Source: Vibrio aphrogenes
GTDB lineage: Bacteria > Pseudomonadota > Gammaproteobacteria > Enterobacterales > Vibrionaceae
Reading direction: 5' to 3'
Assembly (NCBI RefSeq): GCF_002157735.2
Contig: NZ_AP018690.1
Coordinates: 620,001-684,000 of the forward strand
Length of the DNA: 64,000 nt
This document shows, one piece after another, positions 27,622 to 36,080 of this stretch; within the stretch, counting starts at the first letter, position 1, and each line of letters begins with the position of its first letter. The notes beneath the pieces are model-generated. The model was not told the DNA's origin, made no database searches, and saw only the letters and a list, made by a program, of their open reading frames with translations. A program made the position numbers and the translations under genes.

Positions 27622-28272
27622 TTACAAAGCGATAGGATAAATAGCCCCTAAAATCATCGCGCCTAAAATTGCGCCACCTGTAATCGGTTTTTGCCATTGA
27701 TAGAAAACCAATGCGCCAATCAGTGAACCGATACCAATTGGAATAGAAGCACCAATTGCCGATAGGATGATCAAAGGACCTAAAAAGCGACCGGATGAGT
27801 TACCTGCCCCCATCATGACATCGGCACCATAGGTTGAGTTACTTTGATTAATGGTGTACTTACGAGCCAAAATGATGATATAGCCAATCGCGACGCCAAG
27901 AGCAAAACCCGTGGCAAGTGAAGCAACAAAGTTTTCGAGTGGGAAAACAATACCGGCACCAAGCAATAAGGCGGGAACACCAAGTCCAATACCCGTTTGA
28001 ATAGCCCCTCCAATATCTAAGATACCAACCAAAGAACCTTCTATAATTCGAGCAAATAAGAAGCTTGCACCGAAGGCTGCAACCGCACCATAGACACCTG
28101 AATCCATACCGGCACGTAGCATTGATACAAATGCAACTTCGTTAAATGCGCCGATACCATACAAGTAGTACATGTGAGTACCGGCAAACACACCTGAAGA
28201 CAGTAATCCGACAAAAAATGGGAATGACCAGTCTGCATACCAAAAATTATTTTTTTGTTGTTCGTCCATCAT
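27622..28272 (-). CDS. DUF4310 membrane protein (putative transporter subunit)
   Basis: 216 residues, rich in glycine and small hydrophobic residues, with about six membrane segments. DWSFPFFVGLLSSGVFAGTHMYYLYGIGAFNEVAF at the N terminus and GADVMMGAGNSSGRFLGPLI near the end identify the DUF4310 (EF_0833-type) family. Unknown function; always seen, as I recall, with DUF4311, DUF4312 and the SFCGS protein. The two membrane proteins probably form a permease. It begins 7 bases after DUF4311. Confidence 0.82.
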   Translation of the reverse strand: MMDEQQKNNFWYADWSFPFFVGLLSSGVFAGTHMYYLYGIGAFNEVAFVSMLRAGMDSGVYGAVAAFGASFLFARIIEGSLVGILDIGGAIQTGIGLGVPALLLGAGIVFPLENFVASLATGFALGVAIGYIIILARKYTINQSNSTYGADVMMGAGNSSGRFLGPLIILSAIGASIPIGIGSLIGALVFYQWQKPITGGAILGAMILGAIYPIAL

Positions 28273-28279
28273 TCAACCC

Positions 28280-29044
28280 TTACTTGCTATGGATCATGTG
28301 TAGCCATTGCGGCACATTAACTCGAAACGATTCCAAGACTTCGATATCAAACCCGCGGAAGAACGCACTTAAAGCAAACAAGGCGATAACCGCTACTAAC
28401 ATAATCTTGGTGACTTTATTCCAGCCGCTGTCTTCAACGCCTTTACCAATCAAGATGCCCAGTACCAACCCAGGAACGGCATTCCCCATGATAAGTTGTG
28501 CCAATCCACCAAAAATAGTGCCCCAAAATCCTGATTTACGTCCGGCTTCAATTGCCGCTAACCAGAAGATCACCGGCATGGCAACATTGACCAATAAATT
28601 GGCGGCAGGCACCAGCACTTTCACCGCAGTGATTTGCAAGGTTTCAGGCACCGCAGAGGCGGTTGAGTTTAAAAAAGCCACCACGATCATGCCGATAATG
28701 CCGCACGCAATTCCCATTTTTTTCGGGTTATGCATGGTTTCTGCCACATTACGATTTTTGACGAGCAACGCCGCCGCACCCCAGTTAGGAATAATTCGGT
28801 GATCCACATCTTGAGTAAATGCACCAGCAGCAACCGACGATGCCCATGCATTAAAGAAAAAGCCCAAACCAAAAGAGAAGTGAGAAGCAGGATCACCTTC
28901 GCACGAGTTTAATTCCCCTAATGTACGAAATGCGCCCATTCCTTGTACGGTTGGAGCATGGAACATTCGAGCAGCCCCGACTCCAACACCCACACCAACA
29001 AATGCGCCGATGATGAGGGACTTAATTAATATAATTAAGAACAT
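28280..29044 (-). CDS. DUF4311 membrane protein (putative transporter subunit)
   Basis: 254 residues with about seven hydrophobic segments and glycine-rich helices (IIGAFVGVGVGVGAARMFHAP). The central NSCEGDPASHFSFGLGFFFNAWASSVAAGAFTQDVDHRIIPNW region is conserved in DUF4311 (EF_0832 type). Unknown function. It is adjacent to and cotranscribed with DUF4310; together they resemble a two-component carrier like a PTS EIIC/EIID pair or the YhfT protein, but I see no sequence motif that proves this. Confidence 0.82.
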   Translation of the reverse strand: MFLIILIKSLIIGAFVGVGVGVGAARMFHAPTVQGMGAFRTLGELNSCEGDPASHFSFGLGFFFNAWASSVAAGAFTQDVDHRIIPNWGAAALLVKNRNVAETMHNPKKMGIACGIIGMIVVAFLNSTASAVPETLQITAVKVLVPAANLLVNVAMPVIFWLAAIEAGRKSGFWGTIFGGLAQLIMGNAVPGLVLGILIGKGVEDSGWNKVTKIMLVAVIALFALSAFFRGFDIEVLESFRVNVPQWLHMIHSK

Positions 29045-29079
29045 ATTATTACCTTTTATTTAATTCTATTGTTTGAGCA

Positions 29080-29376
29080 TTAAACTGAAGTAAATTCCAC
29101 TTTATCTAGATCAAACAAAGTAATATCAACCGTCACTTCTAACGTTAAAAAATAAATGGTTTTTATTCTTGGTAAAAATAGAAATAAAAATCGTTCTTTC
29201 ACTTCTTTATACGTTGAGCTCACAATATGAACATCGACCGGTTCAATTCTTAAAATAATCTTTTCGCTTTCTTTTAAGATTGTTTTTTGAATTTGGCTTA
29301 AAGCATGACTCATGGCTTCATTTTTTGTTTTACCACTGCCTTTCACCAACACTTTGCTTGTTCTAGATTCTTTCAT
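29080..29376 (-). CDS. DUF4312 cytosolic protein
   Basis: 98 residues, no membrane segment. It contains TSKVLVKGSGKTKNEAMSHALSQIQKTIL and a C-terminal half rich in beta-strand (IYFLTLEVTVDITLFDLDKVEF), as in DUF4312 (EF_0831 type). Function unknown. It starts 3 bases after the SFCGS gene stop and lies before the membrane proteins, so it is probably a soluble partner of the transporter. Confidence 0.8.
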   Translation of the reverse strand: MKESRTSKVLVKGSGKTKNEAMSHALSQIQKTILKESEKIILRIEPVDVHIVSSTYKEVKERFLFLFLPRIKTIYFLTLEVTVDITLFDLDKVEFTSV

Positions 29377-29379
29377 AAT

Positions 29380-29742
29380 TTAGCCGTTATATTTTGCTTT
29401 ATATGCTTCAATCAGTTTTTGGCCCAATTCTTCTTTATCCATAAAACCAAACCCTAAGACGTTATAACCTTCGTTAATGGCAGTCACACCCTCTTCGATA
29501 GAACGCATGCCATAACGTGCTTTATAGCCATATTTGGTTTGTGCAGTAATCGCTCCAGCGCCACCACTACCACAGAAAGAAATGCCTAAATCCGCATTTT
29601 GTTCTTTCATCACATCGCCCAATTTCATATCTGCGGCAACCCCAGCAATCACGGTAACTTCCGCACCAGCGGCTTCTGCACCCGCACCGACTTTTTGACC
29701 TTTACCTAAACGATCGCCAATTACTAATTTTACTGTAGTCAT
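29380..29742 (-). CDS. Glycine-rich SFCGS-family protein
   Basis: 120 residues. The defining motif ADLGISFCGSGGAGAITAQTKYGYKARYGMRS contains a cysteine followed by a glycine loop, like a PTS EIIB or a phosphate-binding loop. E. coli YhfU has a comparable GACNTGAGAA motif. The N-terminal VKLVIGDRLGKGQKVGAGAE also suggests nucleotide or phosphate binding. No known reaction. Second gene of the cluster, 4 bases after the PRD protein gene. A phosphoryl-carrier role is my inference. Confidence 0.82.
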   Translation of the reverse strand: MTTVKLVIGDRLGKGQKVGAGAEAAGAEVTVIAGVAADMKLGDVMKEQNADLGISFCGSGGAGAITAQTKYGYKARYGMRSIEEGVTAINEGYNVLGFGFMDKEELGQKLIEAYKAKYNG

Positions 29743-29746
29743 AATA

Positions 29747-30094
29747 TTAAGCTCCTAACTCACTGGTTAATTCGTTTTCTTTTGCCACTTCAAAATGAAC
29801 AGATAATAAATAGGTTTCTTCAAAAGCAATATTATCTACCCATGAAACAACTTGTTTTGCCAACTGGTGTGAAACATCGGAAATATCTTCAAACATGTCT
29901 ATTTCAATTTCAGGCAATGATTCACCGGTATGTGAACGAATCACCATTGCTTTTAAATGAGAAAATAACATTTGCTTCTGTACAGCATCGGGATAAATAT
30001 TATTTTCTTTTAATAATTGAATAGAACGCTCAAATAATGCATCGAATTCTGACTGCCATTGCGTCTCATCGATATTTGAATCTTTGCTTTCCAC
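29747..30094 (-). CDS. PRD-domain protein (EF_0829 type)
   Basis: 116 residues forming a single PTS regulation domain. The histidines in LFSHLKAMVIRSHTG are the sort phosphorylated by HPr or EIIB in PRD regulators; there is no DNA-binding domain. GTG at 30094 is chosen because GGAG lies about 10 bases upstream and sequence further upstream is low-complexity and unlike the family. It is the first gene of the cluster and may sense transport flux through phosphorylation. Downstream genes follow with 3-5 base gaps. Confidence 0.8.
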   Translation of the reverse strand: MESKDSNIDETQWQSEFDALFERSIQLLKENNIYPDAVQKQMLFSHLKAMVIRSHTGESLPEIEIDMFEDISDVSHQLAKQVVSWVDNIAFEETYLLSVHFEVAKENELTSELGA

Positions 30095-30292
30095 AAAGTA
30101 TCTCCACGTCAAATGAATATTAAATAACTTGTAGCCATCATATTTATCGGCAAAAAAAAAGGGAGCGACTCTTTTTCCAGTTAAAAGTGGAAATAATTGG
30201 CAAATTGGAAGCAATAAATACAAAACCCAATAAAAACAAAAAGTTAAACCAAATTACTCAAGCTAAGAATCTTATGCAGTCTTGTTAGGAAA

Positions 30293-30308
30293 CGTGAATA
30301 CAATCACA
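30293..30308. promoter_or_regulatory. CRP-cAMP site
   Basis: CGTGA-atacaa-TCACA matches nine of ten conserved positions of the CRP consensus. It sits about 200 bases before the first gene of the minus-strand amino-sugar-acid cluster and about 145 before the divergent small gene. It suggests catabolite control of the cluster. Confidence 0.6.
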
Positions 30309-30452
30309 TTACCTATCTCATCGTGTTTATCTGAAAAGAGAACAAGATTTAACAAAACGTAAACTTAATTTTCACTTTTAGTGCGTGCAGCATCGAAATG
30401 TTACACGTATTGTTAATTGGTGCTTACATTTTGTTACAAGTAGGAGAGCGTT

Positions 30453-30635
30453 ATGAAAGTCGTTATTCAATACACACAAACTGGCATGTATAAAGACAGC
30501 ACTTGGGGTAATCCATCGTTACGGACAAAAGGGCAACTTCAAGCGGTAGAACCTGCTTTTGCAGCAACCTTGATTAAAAATCAGCAAGCGCATTTACAAA
30601 AGAATCAACAGGGTGACATCATTATTGAGCGTTAA
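30453..30635 (+). CDS. Conserved-looking small protein, 60 residues, function unknown
   Basis: Starts MKVVIQYTQTGMYKDSTWGN and ends QGDIIIER. TAGGAG lies 7 bases before the ATG and a strong terminator follows about 35 bases after the stop, so it is likely a real gene. It is hydrophilic with no membrane segment; I recognise no family. It is divergent from the PRD-led cluster and could share its regulatory region. Confidence 0.55.
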   Translation: MKVVIQYTQTGMYKDSTWGNPSLRTKGQLQAVEPAFAATLIKNQQAHLQKNQQGDIIIER

Positions 30636-30668
30636 ATGAGGCGTAAACTGTGCGGAGGTCATTTCAAA

Positions 30669-30726
30669 CAAAAAGCGCCATTCTATTGGGGGTCAGTTCC
30701 ATTGATAGTAAGGCGCTTTTGTTTTT
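30669..30726. terminator. Bidirectional terminator with an IS scar in its loop
   Basis: AAAAGCGCC (30671-30679) pairs with GGCGCTTTT (30712-30720), followed by GTTTTTAT. The loop is about 32 bases, unusually long. It contains a 17-base sequence identical to the right end of the IS at 10674-12101. Confidence 0.8.
30683..30699. mobile_element. IS3-element end remnant (17 bp)
   Basis: CTATTGGGGGTCAGTTC is identical to 12084-12100 in the right inverted repeat of the IS150-group element. No transposase gene remains. Confidence 0.7.
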
Positions 30727-30739
30727 ATAAATGACGGTA

Positions 30740-30979
30740 TTAGGATTTGATTAATCGTGAAATATATAAAAGTAATACCGCTCCCACTGTTGCGGTCACC
30801 ACCGAGCCAATAAAACCACCTGAGGATAGCCCAAGTAAGCTAAACGTAAAACCACCAACAATCGAGCCAACAATCCCGATAACAATGTTACCGACGGCCC
30901 CAAAACCAGAGCCTTTCATAATTTGACCCGCTAACCAACCAGCGATAGCACCAATAATTAAAAATGTAATTATCGACAT
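30740..30979 (-). CDS. GlsB/YeaQ/YmgE-family stress membrane protein
   Basis: 79-residue inner-membrane protein with three glycine-rich hydrophobic segments. IIGAIAGWLAGQIMKGSGFGAVGNIVIGIVGSIVGGF is the transglycosylase-associated protein signature, a misnomer as no enzyme activity is known. Members rise under acid, osmotic or stationary-phase stress. A strong AGGAGGA lies ahead of the start. Confidence 0.9.
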   Translation of the reverse strand: MSIITFLIIGAIAGWLAGQIMKGSGFGAVGNIVIGIVGSIVGGFTFSLLGLSSGGFIGSVVTATVGAVLLLYISRLIKS

Positions 30980-31150
30980 AGGTTTTTCCTCCTATCTCAC
31001 ATGAAAAGTAAACGAACAGTACATTCATTCATATTTTTAAGCTCAGTCATGTTTTTCATTTAAGCTCGAAAAATCAACATGCCCTTGTTAACTTTACAAG
31101 AAAACCACCACCTTTGGTTAAATTATTTCTAATCTGTTAACTCACCAATA

Positions 31151-31176
31151 AAAAGGCTGCCAAATACAGGCAGCCT
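31151..31176 (-). terminator. Intrinsic terminator
   Basis: On the minus strand AGGCTGCC, loop TGTATTT, GGCAGCCT, followed by TTTTATT. It would end the transcript of the YghX-like gene about 200 bases past its stop. Confidence 0.85.
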
Positions 31177-31215
31177 AAACAAAAAATAACGCTCAATTCA
31201 TTTTATTAAGCTAAA

Positions 31216-31325
31216 CATACTCATTAACAGCTCAGATATTTCCTAGAAAAAAGACTTGAGAACAAAGCGAAAATTTCAATAAGTTATTGTTCTACAATCA
31301 ACTTTGTTATAAACGAAAGTATAAC
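31216..31325. repeat. Dispersed intergenic repeat, copy A
   Basis: About 110 bases alignable with 46624-46737 without frame. Shared blocks include CTCATTA, TAGRAAAAARRCTTGAGAAC and TCTACARTCAACTT. It is non-coding and contains a partial dyad (TTGAGAAC with GTTCTACAATCAA). Confidence 0.7.
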
Positions 31326-31381
31326 GCTATTATCGAGCCTTTTAATAAGCAAGGAGGTTCAAATAATGAGTACCATTGGCA

Positions 31382-32272
31382 TTAACTTAATTGTTTTTTA
31401 AACAAGTCTAAAGTGCGACTCCAAGCTAGCTCTGCTTCTTTTTCTGAATAACGCCCTGTTGAATCATTGTGGAAACCATGCTGAGTATTCGGATAAACAT
31501 AAGCCACGTAGTCTACCTCTGCTGCTTTAAGATCTTTTTCATAATCAGGCCAGGTGGCGTTGACTCTTTGATCTTCACTAGCAAACTGTATCACCAGGGG
31601 CGCTTTAATATGAGAACGAATCGATTTCTCCGCTGGCGTTCCATAAAACGGCACCCCCGCATTCAGATCCTCACCTAACGTGGCCGCCAGCATATTGACA
31701 ATATAACCGCCAAAACAAAACCCAACGGCACCGAGCTTACCATTGCTACCGTCGACAGATTTTAAGAAGTGAGCTGCCGCAATAAAATCTTCTTCAATTT
31801 TGGCTTTATCCAATGAACTTTGCATCTCTCGACCTTGGTCGTCATTGCCAGGGTAACCGCCTAAACTGTACAAGGCATCAGGTGCAAACGCGATATAACC
31901 GGCTTTGGCTAATCGGCGGGCTACATCGGCAATGTAAGGGTTCAAACCACGGTTTTCATGTATCACTAATACGACAGGTAAAGACCCCTGCTTATTCTTG
32001 GGCTCAACATAATAACCTCGCCCTTCACCATATCCTTTAGGAGAGGGAAAGGTTTTATAACTGGCAACAATGTCCGGATCGTTAAAAGAGACTTGCTCAG
32101 CTAACGCATAATTGGGTAGTAAGGCTGATGTTAATGTCGTCATGGTAAAACCTAAGGCGACCAGGCCGCCTAAGCGCGAAAAAAACTCCCGTCGATCAAT
32201 TAATCCATGGGCATATTCGTCATACCAATCAAAAGCTTCTTGCGGAATAGGTCTAGTGGTTTGTTGGTTCAT
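31382..32272 (-). CDS. Dienelactone hydrolase family protein, YghX-like, Tat-exported
   Basis: 296 residues. The N terminus FDWYDEYAHGLIDRREFFSRLGGLVALGFT resembles YghX and carries a twin-arginine-like export signal (DRREFFSRLGG) ending near ALAEQ. The alpha/beta-hydrolase core has the nucleophile cysteine in GFCFGGY and histidine in TQHGFHND. This is the carboxymethylenebutenolidase triad type. It probably hydrolyses an ester or lactone in the periplasm; the real substrate is unknown. Monocistronic. Confidence 0.85.
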   Translation of the reverse strand: MNQQTTRPIPQEAFDWYDEYAHGLIDRREFFSRLGGLVALGFTMTTLTSALLPNYALAEQVSFNDPDIVASYKTFPSPKGYGEGRGYYVEPKNKQGSLPVVLVIHENRGLNPYIADVARRLAKAGYIAFAPDALYSLGGYPGNDDQGREMQSSLDKAKIEEDFIAAAHFLKSVDGSNGKLGAVGFCFGGYIVNMLAATLGEDLNAGVPFYGTPAEKSIRSHIKAPLVIQFASEDQRVNATWPDYEKDLKAAEVDYVAYVYPNTQHGFHNDSTGRYSEKEAELAWSRTLDLFKKQLS

Positions 32273-32374
32273 GCAGGGTCCATCCTTATGCGGTCTTTTG
32301 TATGATTATTGATAACTATAGACGCTATTTCTGATTGGGAACACTGCTTTTTAAAATCCGTTACAAATAACAAA

Positions 32375-32392
32375 AGGCACCCGAAGGTGCCT
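32375..32392 (-). terminator. Intrinsic terminator of the urate operon
   Basis: GAGGCACC-TTCG-GGTGCC followed by TTTTG on the minus strand, 40 bases past the puuD stop. Confidence 0.85.
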
Positions 32393-32432
32393 CTATAAAG
32401 GTAGGGATGATGCAAATAAACATCACATGTTG

Positions 32433-33692
32433 TTAGATATTTGCCCCTTCATTTACCCATTTCACCACTAAATCACGTTCTTCATCGGTCATTTTGGTCA
32501 AATTCCCCAATGGCATTACGCGGGTCTGTATTTGTGACTGAATGCGAGGTGCGTTGACACGGATCTCTTCCGGTGTGTCTAAAATCACACCAGCAGGCGC
32601 CGTGGCAAACATATTGCTCGTTGGATTAGCAGAATGACATTCAACACAGCGATCATTCATGATTTTTTGTACTTGAGAAAAAATCGAATTATCCGCATGA
32701 GTTGATTCATTTGCCGCTTGTGTCGTTTCAGCTGTCGCCGCTGCAGAAGCTTGCTCTTGTTGCTGAGCAACTGGTGCTGCTGGCTCAGAGAAGGTTGGCA
32801 TTTTGTTAGAGGTAACAAAGGCTAAACTTATCATGCCTAACACTGCAACTGGCACCGCCCAAGCAAATTTTTGGCTGCCATGACGAGTATTAAAGTAGTG
32901 ACGAACTAAAATACTGAACACCGCTAAACCTGCTAAAATTAACCAGTTATATTCAGAACCATAAGTGCTTGGGAAGTGGTTACTGATCATAATAAATAAC
33001 ACAGGTAGTGTGAGATAGTTATTATGACGTGAACGCAACAGCCCTTTTGCAGGTAGACGCGGATCTGGCTCAGTGCCTTCTTCAATCGCTTTTACTAAAT
33101 TACGCTGCGCTGGCATGATCACAAAGAATACGTTACCCACCATGATCGTACCGATGATGGCACCCACATGAATATACGCTCCGCGGCCACTGAATACTTG
33201 GCTAAGACCATAAGAAGCGCCCACCAAACACACAAACAAGACGAAACCTAACAGCATTGGTTTTTTGCCTAAGGCAGAATCACACAATAAAGTATAAATC
33301 ACCCAACCAGCAATCAACGAACCCACACCAATACCAATTGCCGTGCCAACACCCATCTCAGAGCCTGGTGCGATCAGATAGATATTCGCGTTAAGGTAGT
33401 ACACAACCGCCAGTAGCAAAACACCAGTAATCCATGTGAAGTAAGCTTCCCATTTAAACCAATGAAGGTTATCTGGCATTTGTGGTGGAGCTAGCTTGTA
33501 TTTTTCAAGGTGATAGATACCACCACCATGAATCGCCCATAAGTCACCTGACAATCCTGTTTTTGGGTTCACACGATTGAGGTTGTTCTCTAACCAAACG
33601 AAATAAAATGATGCACCTATCCACGCGATACCCACGATCATGTGCACCCAGCGAATTGCAAGATTGAGCCATTCGGTAATATGCGGATCCAT
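32433..33692 (-). CDS. puuD: Urate hydroxylase PuuD (membrane urate oxidase with cytochrome c domain)
   Basis: 419 residues: eight or nine membrane segments from NLAIRWVHMIVGIAWIGASFYFVWLEN onward, then an alanine- and glutamine-rich linker (about 300-335), and a periplasmic c-type heme domain with CVECH and a distal methionine in TRVMPLGN. This is the PuuD family, which oxidises urate to 5-hydroxyisourate and passes electrons to the respiratory chain. It replaces the soluble uricase. It is the last gene in the operon puuE-uraD-allA-puuD. Confidence 0.92.
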   Translation of the reverse strand: MDPHITEWLNLAIRWVHMIVGIAWIGASFYFVWLENNLNRVNPKTGLSGDLWAIHGGGIYHLEKYKLAPPQMPDNLHWFKWEAYFTWITGVLLLAVVYYLNANIYLIAPGSEMGVGTAIGIGVGSLIAGWVIYTLLCDSALGKKPMLLGFVLFVCLVGASYGLSQVFSGRGAYIHVGAIIGTIMVGNVFFVIMPAQRNLVKAIEEGTEPDPRLPAKGLLRSRHNNYLTLPVLFIMISNHFPSTYGSEYNWLILAGLAVFSILVRHYFNTRHGSQKFAWAVPVAVLGMISLAFVTSNKMPTFSEPAAPVAQQQEQASAAATAETTQAANESTHADNSIFSQVQKIMNDRCVECHSANPTSNMFATAPAGVILDTPEEIRVNAPRIQSQIQTRVMPLGNLTKMTDEERDLVVKWVNEGANI

Positions 33693-33789
33693 AATTTTCT
33701 CCTTAACTTTTCCATGTCTAGAATAAATCGGGATATGGTGAACCGAGTTATTCTTAGAAGACTACGCTAGATAACTTTTGTCTATGCCT

Positions 33790-34320
33790 TTAACTCTTCG
33801 GCAAGTTATCCAGTGACAAGATGACTTTCGTTGATGGTTCAAAATGCACTTCATCGCAGTTATGCCCTTCTCCACCACGGTCAATGATTAAAAATTGATC
33901 CTCTGGTTGTAAGGCTAATACTGGATGGTGCCAAACCCCTTTGTGATAATTGACACCTTGACGCCCATTACTCAAAAATGCTCGTAATCCTTCTGGTTGC
34001 AAATTTTCACCTTTTTCAGCCACTACAATTAAATAAGGATGACCGAGTAAAGGAATAAAAGCTTGAGAGCCCAAAGGATGACGCTCCATCATTTGAATGG
34101 TTAATGGGTACGCTAAAGGGGTAGCCTGAAAAATACTGATAATGGGCACACCACCGTTATCGGCCACATCCACATCCGCCATGCGATGATAGCGACGAGT
34201 GGAACCATTGTTGATCATAAAATAGTCGCTGACTTCTTTATCGATCACATCACCAAAAGGCTGAAAAGCTTCTTTAGTTAATGGTTCGACTTCTAATGAA
34301 ATTATGGTGTCTACAGTCAT
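33790..34320 (-). CDS. allA: Ureidoglycolate lyase
   Basis: 176 residues of the AllA cupin-like family. LEVEPLTKEAFQPFGDVID at the start, VDVADNGGVPIISIFQATP, ERHPLGSQAFIPL and NYHKGVWHHPVLAL are family motifs. It splits ureidoglycolate to glyoxylate and urea in the cytosol, the last ring-fragment step after allantoicase. Allantoicase itself is not in the window. ATG at 34320 is chosen because GAAGGGA precedes it. Confidence 0.9.
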   Translation of the reverse strand: MTVDTIISLEVEPLTKEAFQPFGDVIDKEVSDYFMINNGSTRRYHRMADVDVADNGGVPIISIFQATPLAYPLTIQMMERHPLGSQAFIPLLGHPYLIVVAEKGENLQPEGLRAFLSNGRQGVNYHKGVWHHPVLALQPEDQFLIIDRGGEGHNCDEVHFEPSTKVILSLDNLPKS

Positions 34321-34434
34321 GTTATCCCTTCCGTTATTTTTTGGCTGATTGAGGTAAGTTAGTTGCAAATGAAATGAAATTTCAAAAATCTAACGTCCCT
34401 TCGTGTTCAGACAGTCCTCATTCCCTTTTATGAT

Positions 34435-34950
34435 TTACATGTCTTGCAGGCGAAACAAAGCGATCTTATTGATCTGAGCAACCGCAGTTGCAAATTCTGT
34501 TTCTTTATCATTGTGGATCCTCTCAGCAAACGATGCCAAGATCTGGTGACGATTCGCCCCTTTTACCGCCATGATAAAAGGAAACTGAAAACGTGCTTTA
34601 TAACGTTCATTAAAATCGGTAAATTGCGCAAATTCTTCTGGTGTACATTGACTGATCCCAGCACCGGCCTGCTCTGAGGTTGATGCAGCGGTCAGTTCAC
34701 CATTAATGGCGGCTTTCCCTGCTAAATCCGGGTGCGCATTAATTAAATCTAATTGTTCTTGAGGGCTTGCCTGCAGCATGGTTTGGGACATGGCGGCATG
34801 CAACTGCTCAATTTCATCGGCTGTCGCATCTAAGCCTTGATCAAAAGTACGCTCAGCAACCCATGGACTGTGCTCATAAATATCAGCAAAGGTTTCCACA
34901 AATTGTGCTTTGTTCATTTGGCTTGGTTTACAGGTTTTAAATAATGCCAC
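34435..34950 (-). CDS. uraD: OHCU decarboxylase (2-oxo-4-hydroxy-4-carboxy-5-ureidoimidazoline decarboxylase)
   Basis: 171 residues, all helical. The catalytic histidine motif LINAHPDLAGKAAINGELTAAS and the following STSEQAGAGISQCTPEEFAQF are diagnostic. It forms S-allantoin from OHCU, the product of UraH. GTG at 34950 is preferred to ATG 34977 because AGAGGGAG lies 6 bases before it. It sits between puuE and allA in the operon. Confidence 0.9.
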   Translation of the reverse strand: MALFKTCKPSQMNKAQFVETFADIYEHSPWVAERTFDQGLDATADEIEQLHAAMSQTMLQASPQEQLDLINAHPDLAGKAAINGELTAASTSEQAGAGISQCTPEEFAQFTDFNERYKARFQFPFIMAVKGANRHQILASFAERIHNDKETEFATAVAQINKIALFRLQDM

Positions 34951-35058
34951 GATTGCTCCCTCTTTCACTATTTGCATTGACTCGCAGATTGGCTTCCAGT
35001 CACGTTACTGCGGTTCATTCATCGACTGTTCATTCATGCTCTATTGTGATGATGTGGT

Positions 35059-35979
35059 TTATTTGAGCATGTCTGGATGGGGATGGCATTCATGCCAATG
35101 TTTCGCAATATCAATTCTGCGACATACCCATACTTTGTCATGTTGCTGCACATATTCCATAAAGCGTTTTAATCCTTGAATACGTGCTGGGCGACCAATC
35201 AAACGACAATGTAAGCCCACTGACATCATTTTTGGAGTCTCCGCCCCTTCTTCATACAAGGTATCAAACGCATCTTTTAAATATTGGAAGAATTGCTCAC
35301 CCGTATGAAAACCTTGATTCGTGGCAAAGCGCATATCATTGGTATCTAAGGTATATGGAATCACCAATTGAGGCTTTGGTCCTTCGGTATGCCAATACGG
35401 AAGATCATCATCATAGGCATCAGAGTCATATAAAAAGCCGCCTTCTTCAGCCACTAATTTACGGGTATTGACACCATTTCGACCGGTATACCAACCATAA
35501 GGACGCTCGCCGGTAATTTCTTTGATCACGTTAATAGCTTTATACATGTGCTCACGTTCGGTCTCGAGATCGATTTTATGGTAGTCCAACCAACGATAAC
35601 CATGACTGCAAATTTCATGCCCTGCTTTTACCATTTCTTTAATCACGTCAGGATGGCGTTCTGCCGCCATACCAACCACAAATGCAGTTAGAGGATAATT
35701 AAATTGCTCAAAAAGCTTTAAAATACGCCAAACTCCAGCACGGCTACCATATTCATAAATGGATTCCATACTAATGTGGCGAGCATTAGGAAAAGGTTGC
35801 GCCCCAATAATTTCTGATAAAAATGCTTCTGATTCTTCATCACCATGCAAGGTACAACGTTCGCCACCTTCTTCATAATTCAGTACAAATGACACTGCCA
35901 CTCGGGCTTCATTCGGCCACTGTACTTGAGGTAGCTCTTTCCCATATCCGATTAGGTTACGTGGATATTCACCGCTCAT
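35059..35979 (-). CDS. puuE: Allantoinase PuuE (polysaccharide-deacetylase-like)
   Basis: 306 residues. The start MSGEYPRNLIGYGKELPQVQWPNEARVAVSFVLNYEEGGE and the internal ICSHGYRWLDYH and GWYTGRNGVNTRKLV are PuuE features. Unlike amidohydrolase-type AllB this family needs no metal and has a NodB-like barrel. It opens allantoin to allantoate. ATG at 35979 follows AAGGAGAGG, which is stronger than sites upstream. It is the first gene of the minus-strand urate operon. Confidence 0.92.
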   Translation of the reverse strand: MSGEYPRNLIGYGKELPQVQWPNEARVAVSFVLNYEEGGERCTLHGDEESEAFLSEIIGAQPFPNARHISMESIYEYGSRAGVWRILKLFEQFNYPLTAFVVGMAAERHPDVIKEMVKAGHEICSHGYRWLDYHKIDLETEREHMYKAINVIKEITGERPYGWYTGRNGVNTRKLVAEEGGFLYDSDAYDDDLPYWHTEGPKPQLVIPYTLDTNDMRFATNQGFHTGEQFFQYLKDAFDTLYEEGAETPKMMSVGLHCRLIGRPARIQGLKRFMEYVQQHDKVWVCRRIDIAKHWHECHPHPDMLK

Positions 35980-36080
35980 GAACCTCTCCTTATTCATCAT
36001 CCTTGATTCAAATTCCCCGATGTCTTTCCTATCAAAGTGTCATATCGGTTTTAATGAACAACATAATCTTTGTTTTATTG

